NCBI GenBank assembly: GCA_036848175.1 | Contig: DAIUKO010000002.1 | Coordinates: forward strand, 1 to 64,000 | DNA length: 64,000 bases | From: QHWF01 sp036848175 | GTDB lineage: Bacteria; Acidobacteriota; Vicinamibacteria; Vicinamibacterales; CAVVIG01 | Direction of reading: 5' to 3' | Shown here: in pieces, positions 1 to 8,130 of the stretch | Layout of the letters: the number at the start of each line of letters is the position of its first letter | Numbering within the stretch: position 1 is the stretch's first letter | The notes under the pieces: generated by a model | Told to the model about the DNA's origin: nothing | Seen by the model: only the letters and a program-made list of their open reading frames with translations | The model's database searches: none | Position numbers and translations under genes: made by a program

Positions 1-60
1 TGAGCTTGTCGAAGGGTGAGCTCGCTCAGGATGTACCTGTCGAAGGACGAGCGCTCAGGA
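1..60. repeat. Short direct repeat at window edge
   Basis: Two copies of a short unit lie side by side. CTTGTCGAAGG (5-15) and CCTGTCGAAGG (36-46) are each followed by CGCTCAGGA (23-31 and 52-60). The stretch lies downstream of the anti-sigma gene and holds no gene I can support. The array may continue outside the window. Confidence 0.6.
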
Positions 61-113
61 CAGGCACATGGGTCGGCCCCTGCGTGAGGGGTTAGTCCCT
101 CGTCTTCTCCACG

Positions 114-863
114 TCAGTCCGATTCCGTCGAGAGCGCGGCGGCGCGGCGGAGCAAATCGAGCTTGCGGCGACGCGCTTCGAAGAGATGGCTGCTCAAATA
201 ACTGTTCGCGGGATCGGCGGCGAGCGCCTGCCGCGCCTGCTCGATCGCCTGGTCGATGATCTGCAGGTTGTGTTCGACGACGGCGATCGTGTTCTCATCG
301 AGCCTTCCACGTCCCTGCTTCACGGCTCTCTCGAGATCGGCAACCGCAGCGTCGTACTGCGGGTCGGCCATGCTCACTGTTGCCACCTGAACGTCGTCTG
401 TCGGCGCGAGCGCTCGGTGGCCTGCCGGCTCCGCGACGGATGCGGGCGTCGACGGAATCACGCCGCTCGAGCGCGACGCGTCAGCCGAGCCGCCGGCCAT
501 CCGCTCCGCGGTCTGCCACGCGATGCCGGCTGACACCGCGATCAGGATGACGGCCGCGGCCGCCAGCTGCGGCATGGTGAGCGAGACGCGACGGCGCGGC
601 TCGAACGCGACGATCTTGCCGGCTGACGACTGATCAATGCGGGCGGCGATCCCGGCCCAGAGATCGGCCTGAGGAGGGCGCGGCTCGAGCCCCTTCGCCC
701 GCGCGATGACGCGCTTCAGATCCGCCAGCACCGCGGCGCACTGCGCGCAACCGGTCACGTGCGCGTCGACGGCCGCGCGTTCGCCCGCCGACAGCTCGCC
801 GTCGAGATAATCCGACAGCTTGTCGATGAATTCCTGATGATCGAAGTCCATGACCCTATCCAT
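114..863 (-). CDS. Zinc-finger anti-sigma factor, membrane-anchored
   Basis: This probably holds the adjacent ECF sigma factor inactive at the inner membrane. The N-terminus carries the zf-HC2 pattern with His35, Cys39 and Cys42. A single membrane segment lies at about residues 98-116. The outer part ends in a long charged helical region (about 165-245) with a TPR-like look. The first codon (863) overlaps the sigma stop, so the genes are translationally coupled; a second in-frame ATG at 851 is the alternative start, and neither has a convincing Shine-Dalgarno. Gene order sigma then anti-sigma is typical of the family. The inducing signal cannot be read from the sequence. Confidence 0.85.
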   Translation of the reverse strand: MDRVMDFDHQEFIDKLSDYLDGELSAGERAAVDAHVTGCAQCAAVLADLKRVIARAKGLEPRPPQADLWAGIAARIDQSSAGKIVAFEPRRRVSLTMPQLAAAAVILIAVSAGIAWQTAERMAGGSADASRSSGVIPSTPASVAEPAGHRALAPTDDVQVATVSMADPQYDAAVADLERAVKQGRGRLDENTIAVVEHNLQIIDQAIEQARQALAADPANSYLSSHLFEARRRKLDLLRRAAALSTESD

Positions 864-1431
864 TCAAGTGCTTCCGCAACAACATCCGCGCCCGATGCAG
901 CTGGCGCTTCGACGTGCCGGTCGTGATGTCGAGCATCGAGGCGATCTCGCGATGCTTGTAGCCTTCCACGTCATGCAGCACGAAGATCTCGCGGGCACCC
1001 GCCGGCAGCCGGTCGATCGCCGCCTCGAAATCGACGGTCAGGTCGGCGCGCGCCGGCGCGACGGTCACCATGTCGAGCGCCAGCGGATCGTCGGTGATCC
1101 GCTCACGCTGGATCGCAAACGATCGCCGCCGCTCGATGACGACGTTGATCGCGAGCCGGTGCAGCCAGGTCGAGAACTGCGAGTCGCCGCGGAACTGCCC
1201 GAGCTTCTGCCAGGTGCGGACGAAGATGTCCTGCGTGACCTCGTCGGCGTCGTGGCTGCCGAGCATCCGCCGTGTCAAACTGTGAATCCGCGCGACGTGC
1301 GTCCGGTAGAGCCGCTCGAAGGCAGACGCATCTCCGGCAGCCGCCAGGGCCACGTCGTCGCTCACCGCCCGCGGGGGCGCGGCCCCAGCCCGTGTGTCGC
1401 CGCTCAGGGTCATTACGGCCGTGATCGTCAC
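856..1431 (-). CDS. ECF RNA polymerase sigma factor (RpoE-like)
   Basis: This is an extracytoplasmic-function sigma factor that would redirect RNA polymerase to a small regulon. Region 2 spans about residues 37-103, with the DADEVTQDIFVRTW helix and a FSTWLHRLAINVVIERRR segment. Region 4 spans about 136-189, with a helix-turn-helix around GYKHREIASMLDITTGTSKRQLHRA. There is no region 3, as expected for the class. The longest frame starts with GTG at 1431; an ATG at 1413 is an equally reasonable start. It overlaps the downstream anti-sigma gene. It sits about 290 bases downstream of the end of the efflux block, in the same orientation. Confidence 0.9.
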   Translation of the reverse strand: MTITAVMTLSGDTRAGAAPPRAVSDDVALAAAGDASAFERLYRTHVARIHSLTRRMLGSHDADEVTQDIFVRTWQKLGQFRGDSQFSTWLHRLAINVVIERRRSFAIQRERITDDPLALDMVTVAPARADLTVDFEAAIDRLPAGAREIFVLHDVEGYKHREIASMLDITTGTSKRQLHRARMLLRKHLNG

Positions 1432-1722
1432 ATTCTCTTAAGCTCGCGGGGCCCCACCCCACTCGCGCACGCTCGGCGGCGCCGCTCCGCGCCGGTACTC
1501 GCGCTCGCCGCAGGCGCTCTCCCGACTTACAACCGATTGGATGGGTTCAGCTTACCGAAGGTTGATCTCCGAGGGAGGAAGGGATCTGGGCTTCGGGATT
1601 CGGGATTTGATAATGCGGAGTCGGGTTTCGGGCTTCAGGAATGGGGGTTTTTGATGAGTGGAACATCAAATCCCGAATCCCAAATCCCAAATCCCGACCT
1701 GGCGCAGCGAGGCCCGGCGCAG
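1432..1722. other. Intergenic region between RND pump and ECF sigma gene
   Basis: No gene is supported here. On the minus strand TGAACC (1544-1549) is followed after 17 bases by GTCGGG, which resembles an ECF-type promoter for the sigma gene; this is a weak call. The part nearest the pump (1581-1697) is filled by a GGGATTC-type repeat listed separately. Confidence 0.4.
1581..1697. repeat. GGGATTC heptamer repeat with inverted arms
   Basis: GGGATTCGGGATTTGAT at 1595-1611 has its perfect 17-base reverse complement at 1665-1681. Further degenerate copies of GGGATTY flank both arms, the last (AATCCC) ending near 1695. The arms could fold into a long hairpin with a loop of about 53 bases. The same unit recurs at 45794-45890. 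It lies just downstream of the RND pump stop codon. Confidence 0.85.
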
Positions 1723-4700
1723 CTAGGCTGCAGGCACGCCCGGCAGACCGTGCACGTCACGGCGCGGTTCGACATGCGGCCGCTTCCGGGCGAGCCTCAT
1801 GCGTGCGCCTTCGATATACACGTAGTAAACCGGCGTGATGTAGAGCGTCAGCAACTGCGAGACGAGGAGGCCGCCGACGACCGCCAGGCCGAGCGGCCGC
1901 CGCGATTCCGCGCCGGCGCCGAAGCCGAGCGCGATCGGCAGCGTGCCCACCAGCGCCGCCATCGTCGTCATCATGATCGGGCGGAAGCGGACCAGACACG
2001 CTTCGTGAATCGCCTCGCGCGGCGACTTGCCGTGCTCGCGCTGGGCCTCGACGGCGAAGTCGACCATCATGATCCCGTTCTTCTTGACGAGGCCGACGAG
2101 CATGATGACGCCGACGAAGGCGTAGAGGCTCAGCTCGGTGCGGAAGATCAACAGCGTCAGCAGCGCGCCGAAGCCGGCGGACGGGAGGCCGGAGAGAATC
2201 GTCAGCGGGTGCGTGAAGCTCTCGTAGAGAATCCCCAGCACGATGTAGATGACGACAATCGCCATCAACAGAATCAGGCCGAGACCCTGCAGCGAATCCT
2301 GGAAGGCCTGCGCGGCGCCCTGGAAGGTGGTGCTGATGCTCGACGGCAGGGTTGCCGCCGCAGTCGCTTTGACAACGTCCACGGCGTCGCCGAGTGCGTA
2401 GCCCGGTTTCAGGTTGAATGCAATCGTCACCGACGGAAGCTGTCCGGTGTGGGCAATCACCGACGGGCCGACATTCGTGCGCACCTTCGCCACCGTGTCG
2501 AGCGGGATCAGCCGGCCGCTGCTGGAGCGGACATACAGCATCGACAGCGCCGCCGGATCGTTCTGGAACTGCGGCGCGACCTGCATGATCACCTGATACT
2601 GGTTGTTCGGCGCGAAGATCTGCGAGACCTGCCGCGTTCCGTAGGCGTTGTAGAGCGCGGTCTCCACCTGATTCACCGACAGGCCGAGCGCTGAAATCTT
2701 GTCGCGATCCATGTCGACGCGCACCTGCGGGTTACGCACCTGCATGTCGCTGTTCACGTCCTCGAGCCCCGGCAGCTCGCGCAGCTTCGCCTCGAGAATC
2801 GGCGCCCAGTGATACAGCTCCTCGGTATCGGTGTCCTGCAGCGTGAACTGGTACAGGCTCCGCTGTGGACCCTGATTGCCGAGGTTGATGGGCGGCTGGT
2901 TGACCATGTAGACGCGGATCCCCGGTATCTGCGACAGCTTCGGCCGCAGATCCGCGATGATCTCATCAACGCTCTTTTTGCGCTCCGACCGCGGCTTGAG
3001 ATCGATCGAGATGTTTCCCGTATTCAACCCACCGCCACGCGGACCACCGCCGGCGTTGTTGCTGAACGCGAGCACGTTCGGGTCCTTCGCGACGATGTCG
3101 GCGACCTGTAATTGATGCCGCACCATCTCGTCGAAGCCGATCCCCTGAATCGCTTCCGTGCTGATGTTGAAGCGGCCTTGATCTTCGCTGGGCAGGAAGC
3201 CTTTCGGCACGCGCGTGAACAGGTACACGGTGCCGACGAGCAGCGCGATCGACACCGCGAACGTGACTGCGTGATACCGCAGCGCGCCGCGCAGCGTCAC
3301 GTCGTACAGCCTCAGCCACGCCTGGAACACCTTCTCGATTGCGTTGTAGACGACGCCGTGCCGCTGTGCGTGCGGCGGCTTGAGGAAGCGGCTGCACAGC
3401 ATCGGCGTCAGGCTGATCGACACGAAGCCCGAAACGAGGATCGCGACGCTGATGGTCACGGCGAACTCGTGGAGCAGGCGGCCGACGACGCCGCCCATGA
3501 AGAGCACCGGGATGAACACCGCGGCGAGCGACAGCGTCATCGACAGAATCGTGAAGGCGACTTCCTTCGATCCTTCGTAGGCGGCGCGCATCGGCGGCTT
3601 GCCCATTTCCATGTGCCGGACGATGTTCTCGAGCATCACGATCGCGTCGTCGACGACGAACCCGACGCAGAGCGTGAGCGCCATCAGCGACAGGTTGTCG
3701 AGGCTGTAGTTCAGCAGGTACATCGCCGCGAACGTCGCGACAATGGATGCGGGCAGCGCGAGGCTCGGGATGATCGTCGCCGAGAGGTTCCGCAGGAAGA
3801 GGAAGATCACGAGGACCACCAGGCAGATGGTCAGCATCAGCGTGAACTTCACGTCGTGCACCGACTCGCGGATCGCGATCGACCGATCGTTGCGGATGTC
3901 GAGCGAGACGGCGGCCGGCAGCTGCTCGCGCAGCGACGGCAGCAGCGCCTTGACGGCGTCGACGACCGCCACGACGTTGGTGCCCGGCTGCTTCTGAATG
4001 GCGAGATAGATGGTGCGCTGCCCGCCGAACCACGCCGCGCTCTTGTCGTTCTCGATGCCGTCGTAGACCCGCGCGACCTCGTCGAGCCGCACCGGTGTGC
4101 CGTTGCGGTAGGCGATGATCATCGGTCCATACGCCTGCGCGCGCAGTAACTGGCCGTTGGCGAGGACGGTGAACGTCTTGTCCGATCCGTACATCGTGCC
4201 GGTGGGCAGCGACACGTTCGCGTTCTGGATCGCCGTTGCGACCTCGTCGATGCCGAGCCCGCGCGCCGACAGCTGACGCGGATCCACGTCGATCCGGACC
4301 GCGTACTTGGCCTGGCCGAATACCTGCACCTGCGCGACGCCGCTCACCATCGAGATGCGCTGCGCGAGCGTTTGCTCGGCGTACTCGTTGATGGTCGACA
4401 GCGGCAGCGTCGCTGACCGGAGCACCAGGAACAGAACCGGGAAGTCGCTCGGGTTGGCCTTGTTGTACGACGGCGGCGCCGGCATCTGCGGCGGCAGCTG
4501 CCGCGCGGCGCGCGCGATCATCGCCTGAACATCCTGCGCGGCCGCGTCGATGTTGCGGCTGAGATCGAACTGCAGCGTGATGTTGGTGCTGCCCTGAGAG
4601 CTCGTCGAGTTGATCGAGTTCAACCCGGCGATCGTCGCGAACTGCTTTTCGAGCGGCAGCGCCACCGCCGACGCCAGCGTCTCGGGGCTCGCACCGGGCA

Positions 4701-4851
4701 GGCTGGCCTGGACCTGAATGGTGGGGAAGTCCACCGTCGGCAAGTCGCTGACCGGCAGCTGCTGGTAGGCCATCGCCCCGAAGACGATGATGCCGAGCAT
4801 GATCAGCGTCGTCGTGATCGGCCGCTTGATGAAGAGCGAAGAGATGTTCAT
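1723..4851 (-). CDS. RND efflux pump, MdtB/MdtC-like (HAE1 family)
   Basis: This is an inner-membrane proton-driven drug exporter of 1042 residues, the usual length for AcrB-type pumps. The N-terminus (FIKRPITTTLIMLGIIVFG) is the first membrane helix. The proton-relay aspartate pair is present (VVDDAIVMLENI), as is the partner lysine in TM10 (GLVKKNGIMMVDFA). Sequence such as GVAQVQVFGQAKYAVRIDVDP resembles MdtB/MdtC. The lipoprotein adaptor directly upstream (4960-6141) is its likely partner, and the TolC protein at 14522-16249 its likely outer-membrane exit. The substrate is unknown. Confidence 0.93.
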   Translation of the reverse strand: MNISSLFIKRPITTTLIMLGIIVFGAMAYQQLPVSDLPTVDFPTIQVQASLPGASPETLASAVALPLEKQFATIAGLNSINSTSSQGSTNITLQFDLSRNIDAAAQDVQAMIARAARQLPPQMPAPPSYNKANPSDFPVLFLVLRSATLPLSTINEYAEQTLAQRISMVSGVAQVQVFGQAKYAVRIDVDPRQLSARGLGIDEVATAIQNANVSLPTGTMYGSDKTFTVLANGQLLRAQAYGPMIIAYRNGTPVRLDEVARVYDGIENDKSAAWFGGQRTIYLAIQKQPGTNVVAVVDAVKALLPSLREQLPAAVSLDIRNDRSIAIRESVHDVKFTLMLTICLVVLVIFLFLRNLSATIIPSLALPASIVATFAAMYLLNYSLDNLSLMALTLCVGFVVDDAIVMLENIVRHMEMGKPPMRAAYEGSKEVAFTILSMTLSLAAVFIPVLFMGGVVGRLLHEFAVTISVAILVSGFVSISLTPMLCSRFLKPPHAQRHGVVYNAIEKVFQAWLRLYDVTLRGALRYHAVTFAVSIALLVGTVYLFTRVPKGFLPSEDQGRFNISTEAIQGIGFDEMVRHQLQVADIVAKDPNVLAFSNNAGGGPRGGGLNTGNISIDLKPRSERKKSVDEIIADLRPKLSQIPGIRVYMVNQPPINLGNQGPQRSLYQFTLQDTDTEELYHWAPILEAKLRELPGLEDVNSDMQVRNPQVRVDMDRDKISALGLSVNQVETALYNAYGTRQVSQIFAPNNQYQVIMQVAPQFQNDPAALSMLYVRSSSGRLIPLDTVAKVRTNVGPSVIAHTGQLPSVTIAFNLKPGYALGDAVDVVKATAAATLPSSISTTFQGAAQAFQDSLQGLGLILLMAIVVIYIVLGILYESFTHPLTILSGLPSAGFGALLTLLIFRTELSLYAFVGVIMLVGLVKKNGIMMVDFAVEAQREHGKSPREAIHEACLVRFRPIMMTTMAALVGTLPIALGFGAGAESRRPLGLAVVGGLLVSQLLTLYITPVYYVYIEGARMRLARKRPHVEPRRDVHGLPGVPAA

Positions 4852-4911
4852 GCTAGCGGTCCGTTCGAACTGGTTGAGATGGATTCACAACACGCCCTCG
4901 TCACCAGTCGC

Positions 4912-4934
4912 GGGCCGCGACAACGGCGCGGCCC
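4912..4934. repeat. GC-rich hairpin between adaptor and pump genes
   Basis: GGGCCGCG (4912-4919) and CGCGGCCC (4927-4934) form a perfect 8-bp stem around a 7-base loop. There is no T run on either side, so it is not a canonical intrinsic terminator. It resembles the hairpins at 9962, 31491, 38814 and 48288. Confidence 0.6.
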
Positions 4935-4959
4935 ACGCGTGACTCGAAAGACTGTTCCG

Positions 4960-6141
4960 CTATTCGCGACTTCCGCCGCTGCGCGCCGGCTGCGATCCCG
5001 GCCCTTCCTTCACGCTGACGCGGCTGCCCGGCACCAGCCGGATCTGGCCGTCGGTGACGACGGTCTCGCCCGCTGCCAGGCCCTCCTTGATCACGGTTTC
5101 GCTACCGTCGGCTCTCGCGACGGTGACGGGGCGCAGATCGGCGGTCTGGTCCGGCTTCACGATGAACACATATTGTCCCTGCTGTCCGGCCTGAACCGCT
5201 GGGGTCGGCACGACGATGGCGCTCGGATCCGTCGTCAGGGTCACCACGACGTTGACGAACTGACCCGGCCAGAGCCGGCGATCGGCGTTCGTGAACGCGC
5301 CTTTGACGCGGATCGTGCCGGTCGTTGGATCGACCTGATTGTCGACGAACGCGACCTTGCCGCGCGACGCCGCAGCGGTCTCGTTCGGCGGTTGCGCCTC
5401 GAGGAGCAGTGAGCCTCGCGCCAGATAGTTCTTGAACTCGGGCAGCCGCGATTCGGGAATCGCGAACGAGACGTTGATCGGCGCGATCTGATTGATCACG
5501 ACGAGCGGCGTCGTGTCGTTGGCGCGGACGAGATTGCCGGCGTGCACCATCAACGCGCCGGTGCGCCCGGCAATCGGCGCGCTGATCGTCGCGTACTGCA
5601 GCTGCACGCGCGCGTTCTCGATGGTGGCGCGATCGGCGCCGACGGTGGCGTCGAGGGCGGTGGCCGACGTGCGCGCCGTCTCGAGCTGCTCTTTGGTGGC
5701 GATGCCGCGATTGGCGAGATCCTCGTAGCGCTGCGCCTGCGAGCGCGCGTTCGTGGCCTGCGCGATGTCGCGCGCCAGGTTCGCTTCCGCCTGCTTGAGC
5801 GCCGCCTCGAGCGGCCGCCGATCGAGCTCGAACAGGACCTGGCCCTTGCGCACGTCGTCGCCTTCGTTGAAGGAGACGGTCGTGAGCTCGCCGGTGATCT
5901 GCGCGCGAACGGCCACGGTCGACGACGGTTCCACGGTGCCGATGACGCCAATCGTGATCGGCATCGGCTTCTGCACGACGTGCGCGGTCACGACCGGTAC
6001 GGCCGCGCCGGCGCCGCCGCGCCCGGACGTCGTTCCTGGCGACTGCGACGCAGACTGCACCGCCTCGCCGGAACAAGCGATTGTGCTGATGGTGGCCGCC
6101 AGCACGACGCCACCGCGAAGGAATGAGAAAAGAGTGCGCAT
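4960..6141 (-). CDS. RND efflux periplasmic adaptor, lipoprotein
   Basis: This is a membrane-fusion protein that would link the MdtBC-like pump at 1723-4851 to a TolC channel. It begins with a lipoprotein signal peptide; the lipobox (STIAC) places the acylated cysteine at residue 23, so it should be anchored in the inner membrane as AcrA is. A barrel-sandwich (biotinyl-lipoyl-like) domain follows, interrupted by a helical hairpin around residues 100-170 (ALKQAEANLARDIAQ and following), then beta-barrel and membrane-proximal domains. The length of 393 residues is normal. It is separated from the upstream permease gene by 4 bases and from the pump by 108. Confidence 0.92.
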   Translation of the reverse strand: MRTLFSFLRGGVVLAATISTIACSGEAVQSASQSPGTTSGRGGAGAAVPVVTAHVVQKPMPITIGVIGTVEPSSTVAVRAQITGELTTVSFNEGDDVRKGQVLFELDRRPLEAALKQAEANLARDIAQATNARSQAQRYEDLANRGIATKEQLETARTSATALDATVGADRATIENARVQLQYATISAPIAGRTGALMVHAGNLVRANDTTPLVVINQIAPINVSFAIPESRLPEFKNYLARGSLLLEAQPPNETAAASRGKVAFVDNQVDPTTGTIRVKGAFTNADRRLWPGQFVNVVVTLTTDPSAIVVPTPAVQAGQQGQYVFIVKPDQTADLRPVTVARADGSETVIKEGLAAGETVVTDGQIRLVPGSRVSVKEGPGSQPARSGGSRE

Positions 6142-6145
6142 CCGT

Positions 6146-7363
6146 TTATTCGAATCGTAGCGCGTCGATCGGGTCGAGTGCCGCGGCTTTGCGCGCTGGA
6201 TAGAAGCCGAAGAAGACGCCGGTCATCGCCGCGAACCCGAACGCGACGATGACGGCGTTGGTCGACACCGCGGTCGGCCATCCCTGCCACAGCGTCACTC
6301 CTTGGGCGACGCCGAACCCGAGGGCGATGCCGATGCCGCCGCCGAACAAGCTCAAGACGACCGCCTCCACGAGGAACTGCAACAGGACGTCGCGCCCGCG
6401 GGCGCCGATCGCCATGCGGAGACCGATTTCACGCGTGCGTTCCGTCACCGAGACCAGCATGATGTTCATGATCCCGATGCCGCCGACGAGGAGCGACACG
6501 CCGGCGATGCTCGCGAGCAGCGCGGTCATTGTCTGCGTCGCTTCCTTCCTGACGTTGGCCATCTCCTCCATCGTACGGACCATGAAATCATCCGGGTCTC
6601 CAGGCTGAATCTTGTGACGCACGCGTAACAGCTGCGCAATATTGTCGGCGACCTTGCTGGTTTCGCCGGCCGACGCGGCCGAGACCTGCACCTGCTGGAT
6701 GTTGGTGATCCCGCGCAGCTTCTTCAGCACCGTCGTGTACGGCACGAACACCACGTCGTCCTGATCCTGGCCCATACCCGACTGGCCCTTGCTCGCCATG
6801 ACGCCGACGACGGTGAACGGCTGATGCGAGATGCGGATCACCTGCCCGACGGGATTGGCAGTCGGATCGAACAACTGATCGCGGACGACGGTACCGAGCA
6901 CCGCCACCTTCGCGGCGGTGGTCACGTCCTGCGGTGTGAAGAACGCGCCTTCCTTGACCGGCCACGATCGAATCAGCGGCAGGTCGATGTCGGTCCCCTG
7001 CACCTGTGTGTTCCAGTTCTGGTTGCCGGCGACGATCTGGCCGCGGGTGTTCGACTGCGCGGCCGTGTACTGGACGCCCGGCAGTTGCCCGATGGCCTGC
7101 GCGTCTTCGGGGATCAGCGTGCTCGCGTTGCCCTGCCCCTGGCGCACGCCGCCCATGTTGAAGTTGCCGGCGCTGACGATGATCATATTCGTGCCGGCGG
7201 ATTGAATCTGCGCTTCGATGGAGGTCTGCGCGCCGGTGCCGAGCGCCACCATCGTGATGACGGCGGCGACGCCGATGATCATGCCGAGCATGGTCAGCGC
7301 TGTCCGCATCTTGTTGCGGCCGAGCGCCTTCAGCGCGATGCGAAGAGTCATGAGGACAGACAT
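6146..7363 (-). CDS. MacB-like ABC transporter permease (FtsX fold)
   Basis: This is the membrane subunit of a type VII (mechanotransmitting) ABC transporter. An N-terminal membrane helix follows the typical LGRNKMRTALTMLGMIIGVAAV motif region, then a MacB periplasmic core domain (about 50-240), and a C-terminal FtsX domain with three membrane helices that ends in the family's usual RKAAALDPIDALRFE. Unlike E. coli MacB, where ATPase and permease are one protein, here the ATPase is the separate gene 8 bases upstream. With the MacA-like adaptor (8131-9903) it forms a full MacAB set; the exit is probably the TolC encoded further upstream. Confidence 0.92.
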   Translation of the reverse strand: MSVLMTLRIALKALGRNKMRTALTMLGMIIGVAAVITMVALGTGAQTSIEAQIQSAGTNMIIVSAGNFNMGGVRQGQGNASTLIPEDAQAIGQLPGVQYTAAQSNTRGQIVAGNQNWNTQVQGTDIDLPLIRSWPVKEGAFFTPQDVTTAAKVAVLGTVVRDQLFDPTANPVGQVIRISHQPFTVVGVMASKGQSGMGQDQDDVVFVPYTTVLKKLRGITNIQQVQVSAASAGETSKVADNIAQLLRVRHKIQPGDPDDFMVRTMEEMANVRKEATQTMTALLASIAGVSLLVGGIGIMNIMLVSVTERTREIGLRMAIGARGRDVLLQFLVEAVVLSLFGGGIGIALGFGVAQGVTLWQGWPTAVSTNAVIVAFGFAAMTGVFFGFYPARKAAALDPIDALRFE

Positions 7364-7371
7364 AACGCCTT

Positions 7372-8124
7372 TCAGACCGCCTCGGCCGGCTCGGGCAGCG
7401 CCGCAAGCTCGTCCTGCGCGACACGCCGGCGAGTGATCGGCCGGTCGGCGACGACCAGTCCGTCGCGGAACGTCACCATCCGCGTCCCGTACTCGGCGAT
7501 ATCCATTTCGTGCGTGATGAGGACCACTGTGATGCCGCGCTCCTGATTGAGGCGCTGGAAAATCCCCAACACTTCGATGCTGGTTTTCGTGTCGAGGTTC
7601 CCCGTCGGCTCGTCAGCGAGCAGAATCGACGGATTGTTGATGAGCGCGCGCGCGATTGCCACGCGCTGTTGCTGGCCGCCCGACAGCTGATTCGGATGGT
7701 GATCCGCCCGATTCGCGAGTCCGACCGCGCTCAACACGTCCATCGCCCGCTTGTGACGCTCCGCCGTTCTCATCCCGCCGCCGCCGTAGAGCAGCGGCAG
7801 CTCGACGTTGTCGAGCGCAGACGTGCGCGAGAGCAGGTTGAACCCCTGGAAGACGAACCCGATCTTCTTGTTGCGCACGGCTGCCAACGCGTCCTTCGAC
7901 ATCCGTGAGACGTCCTGTCCGTCGAGGAAGTACTGGCCGCCAGTCGGTCGATCCAGGCACCCGACGATGTGCATGAAGGTCGACTTGCCGGAGCCCGACG
8001 GCCCGGTGACGGCGAGAAACTCGCCGCGCTGCACTTCGAGGTTGACGCCGCGCAGGGCCTTCACTTCGACTTCACCGACCACGTAGGTCTTGACGAGGTT
8101 CTTGACTGCGATGACAGAAGACAT
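7372..8124 (-). CDS. MacB/LolD-like ABC transporter ATPase
   Basis: This ATP-binding subunit of 250 residues would power the MacB-like permease encoded next. Walker A (GPSGSGKST) is at residues 41-49, the Q-loop near VFQGFNLL, the signature LSGGQ at 147-151, and Walker B (ILLADEP) at 167-173, followed by the H-loop ITHEMD. The sequence GNLDTKTSIEVL after Walker B is typical of the MacB/LolD group. It lies between the adaptor gene (6-base gap) and the permease gene (7-base gap), which argues for one operon. A lipoprotein-release role (LolD) is less likely because a MacA-type adaptor sits beside it. Confidence 0.93.
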   Translation of the reverse strand: MSSVIAVKNLVKTYVVGEVEVKALRGVNLEVQRGEFLAVTGPSGSGKSTFMHIVGCLDRPTGGQYFLDGQDVSRMSKDALAAVRNKKIGFVFQGFNLLSRTSALDNVELPLLYGGGGMRTAERHKRAMDVLSAVGLANRADHHPNQLSGGQQQRVAIARALINNPSILLADEPTGNLDTKTSIEVLGIFQRLNQERGITVVLITHEMDIAEYGTRMVTFRDGLVVADRPITRRRVAQDELAALPEPAEAV

Positions 8125-8130
8125 TCAAAA

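Noticed and set aside
850..2694. A 614-codon plus-strand frame opposite the sigma factor and pump
   Set aside because: It crosses two real genes, the repeat region and the gap on the opposite strand, and has no recognisable domain.
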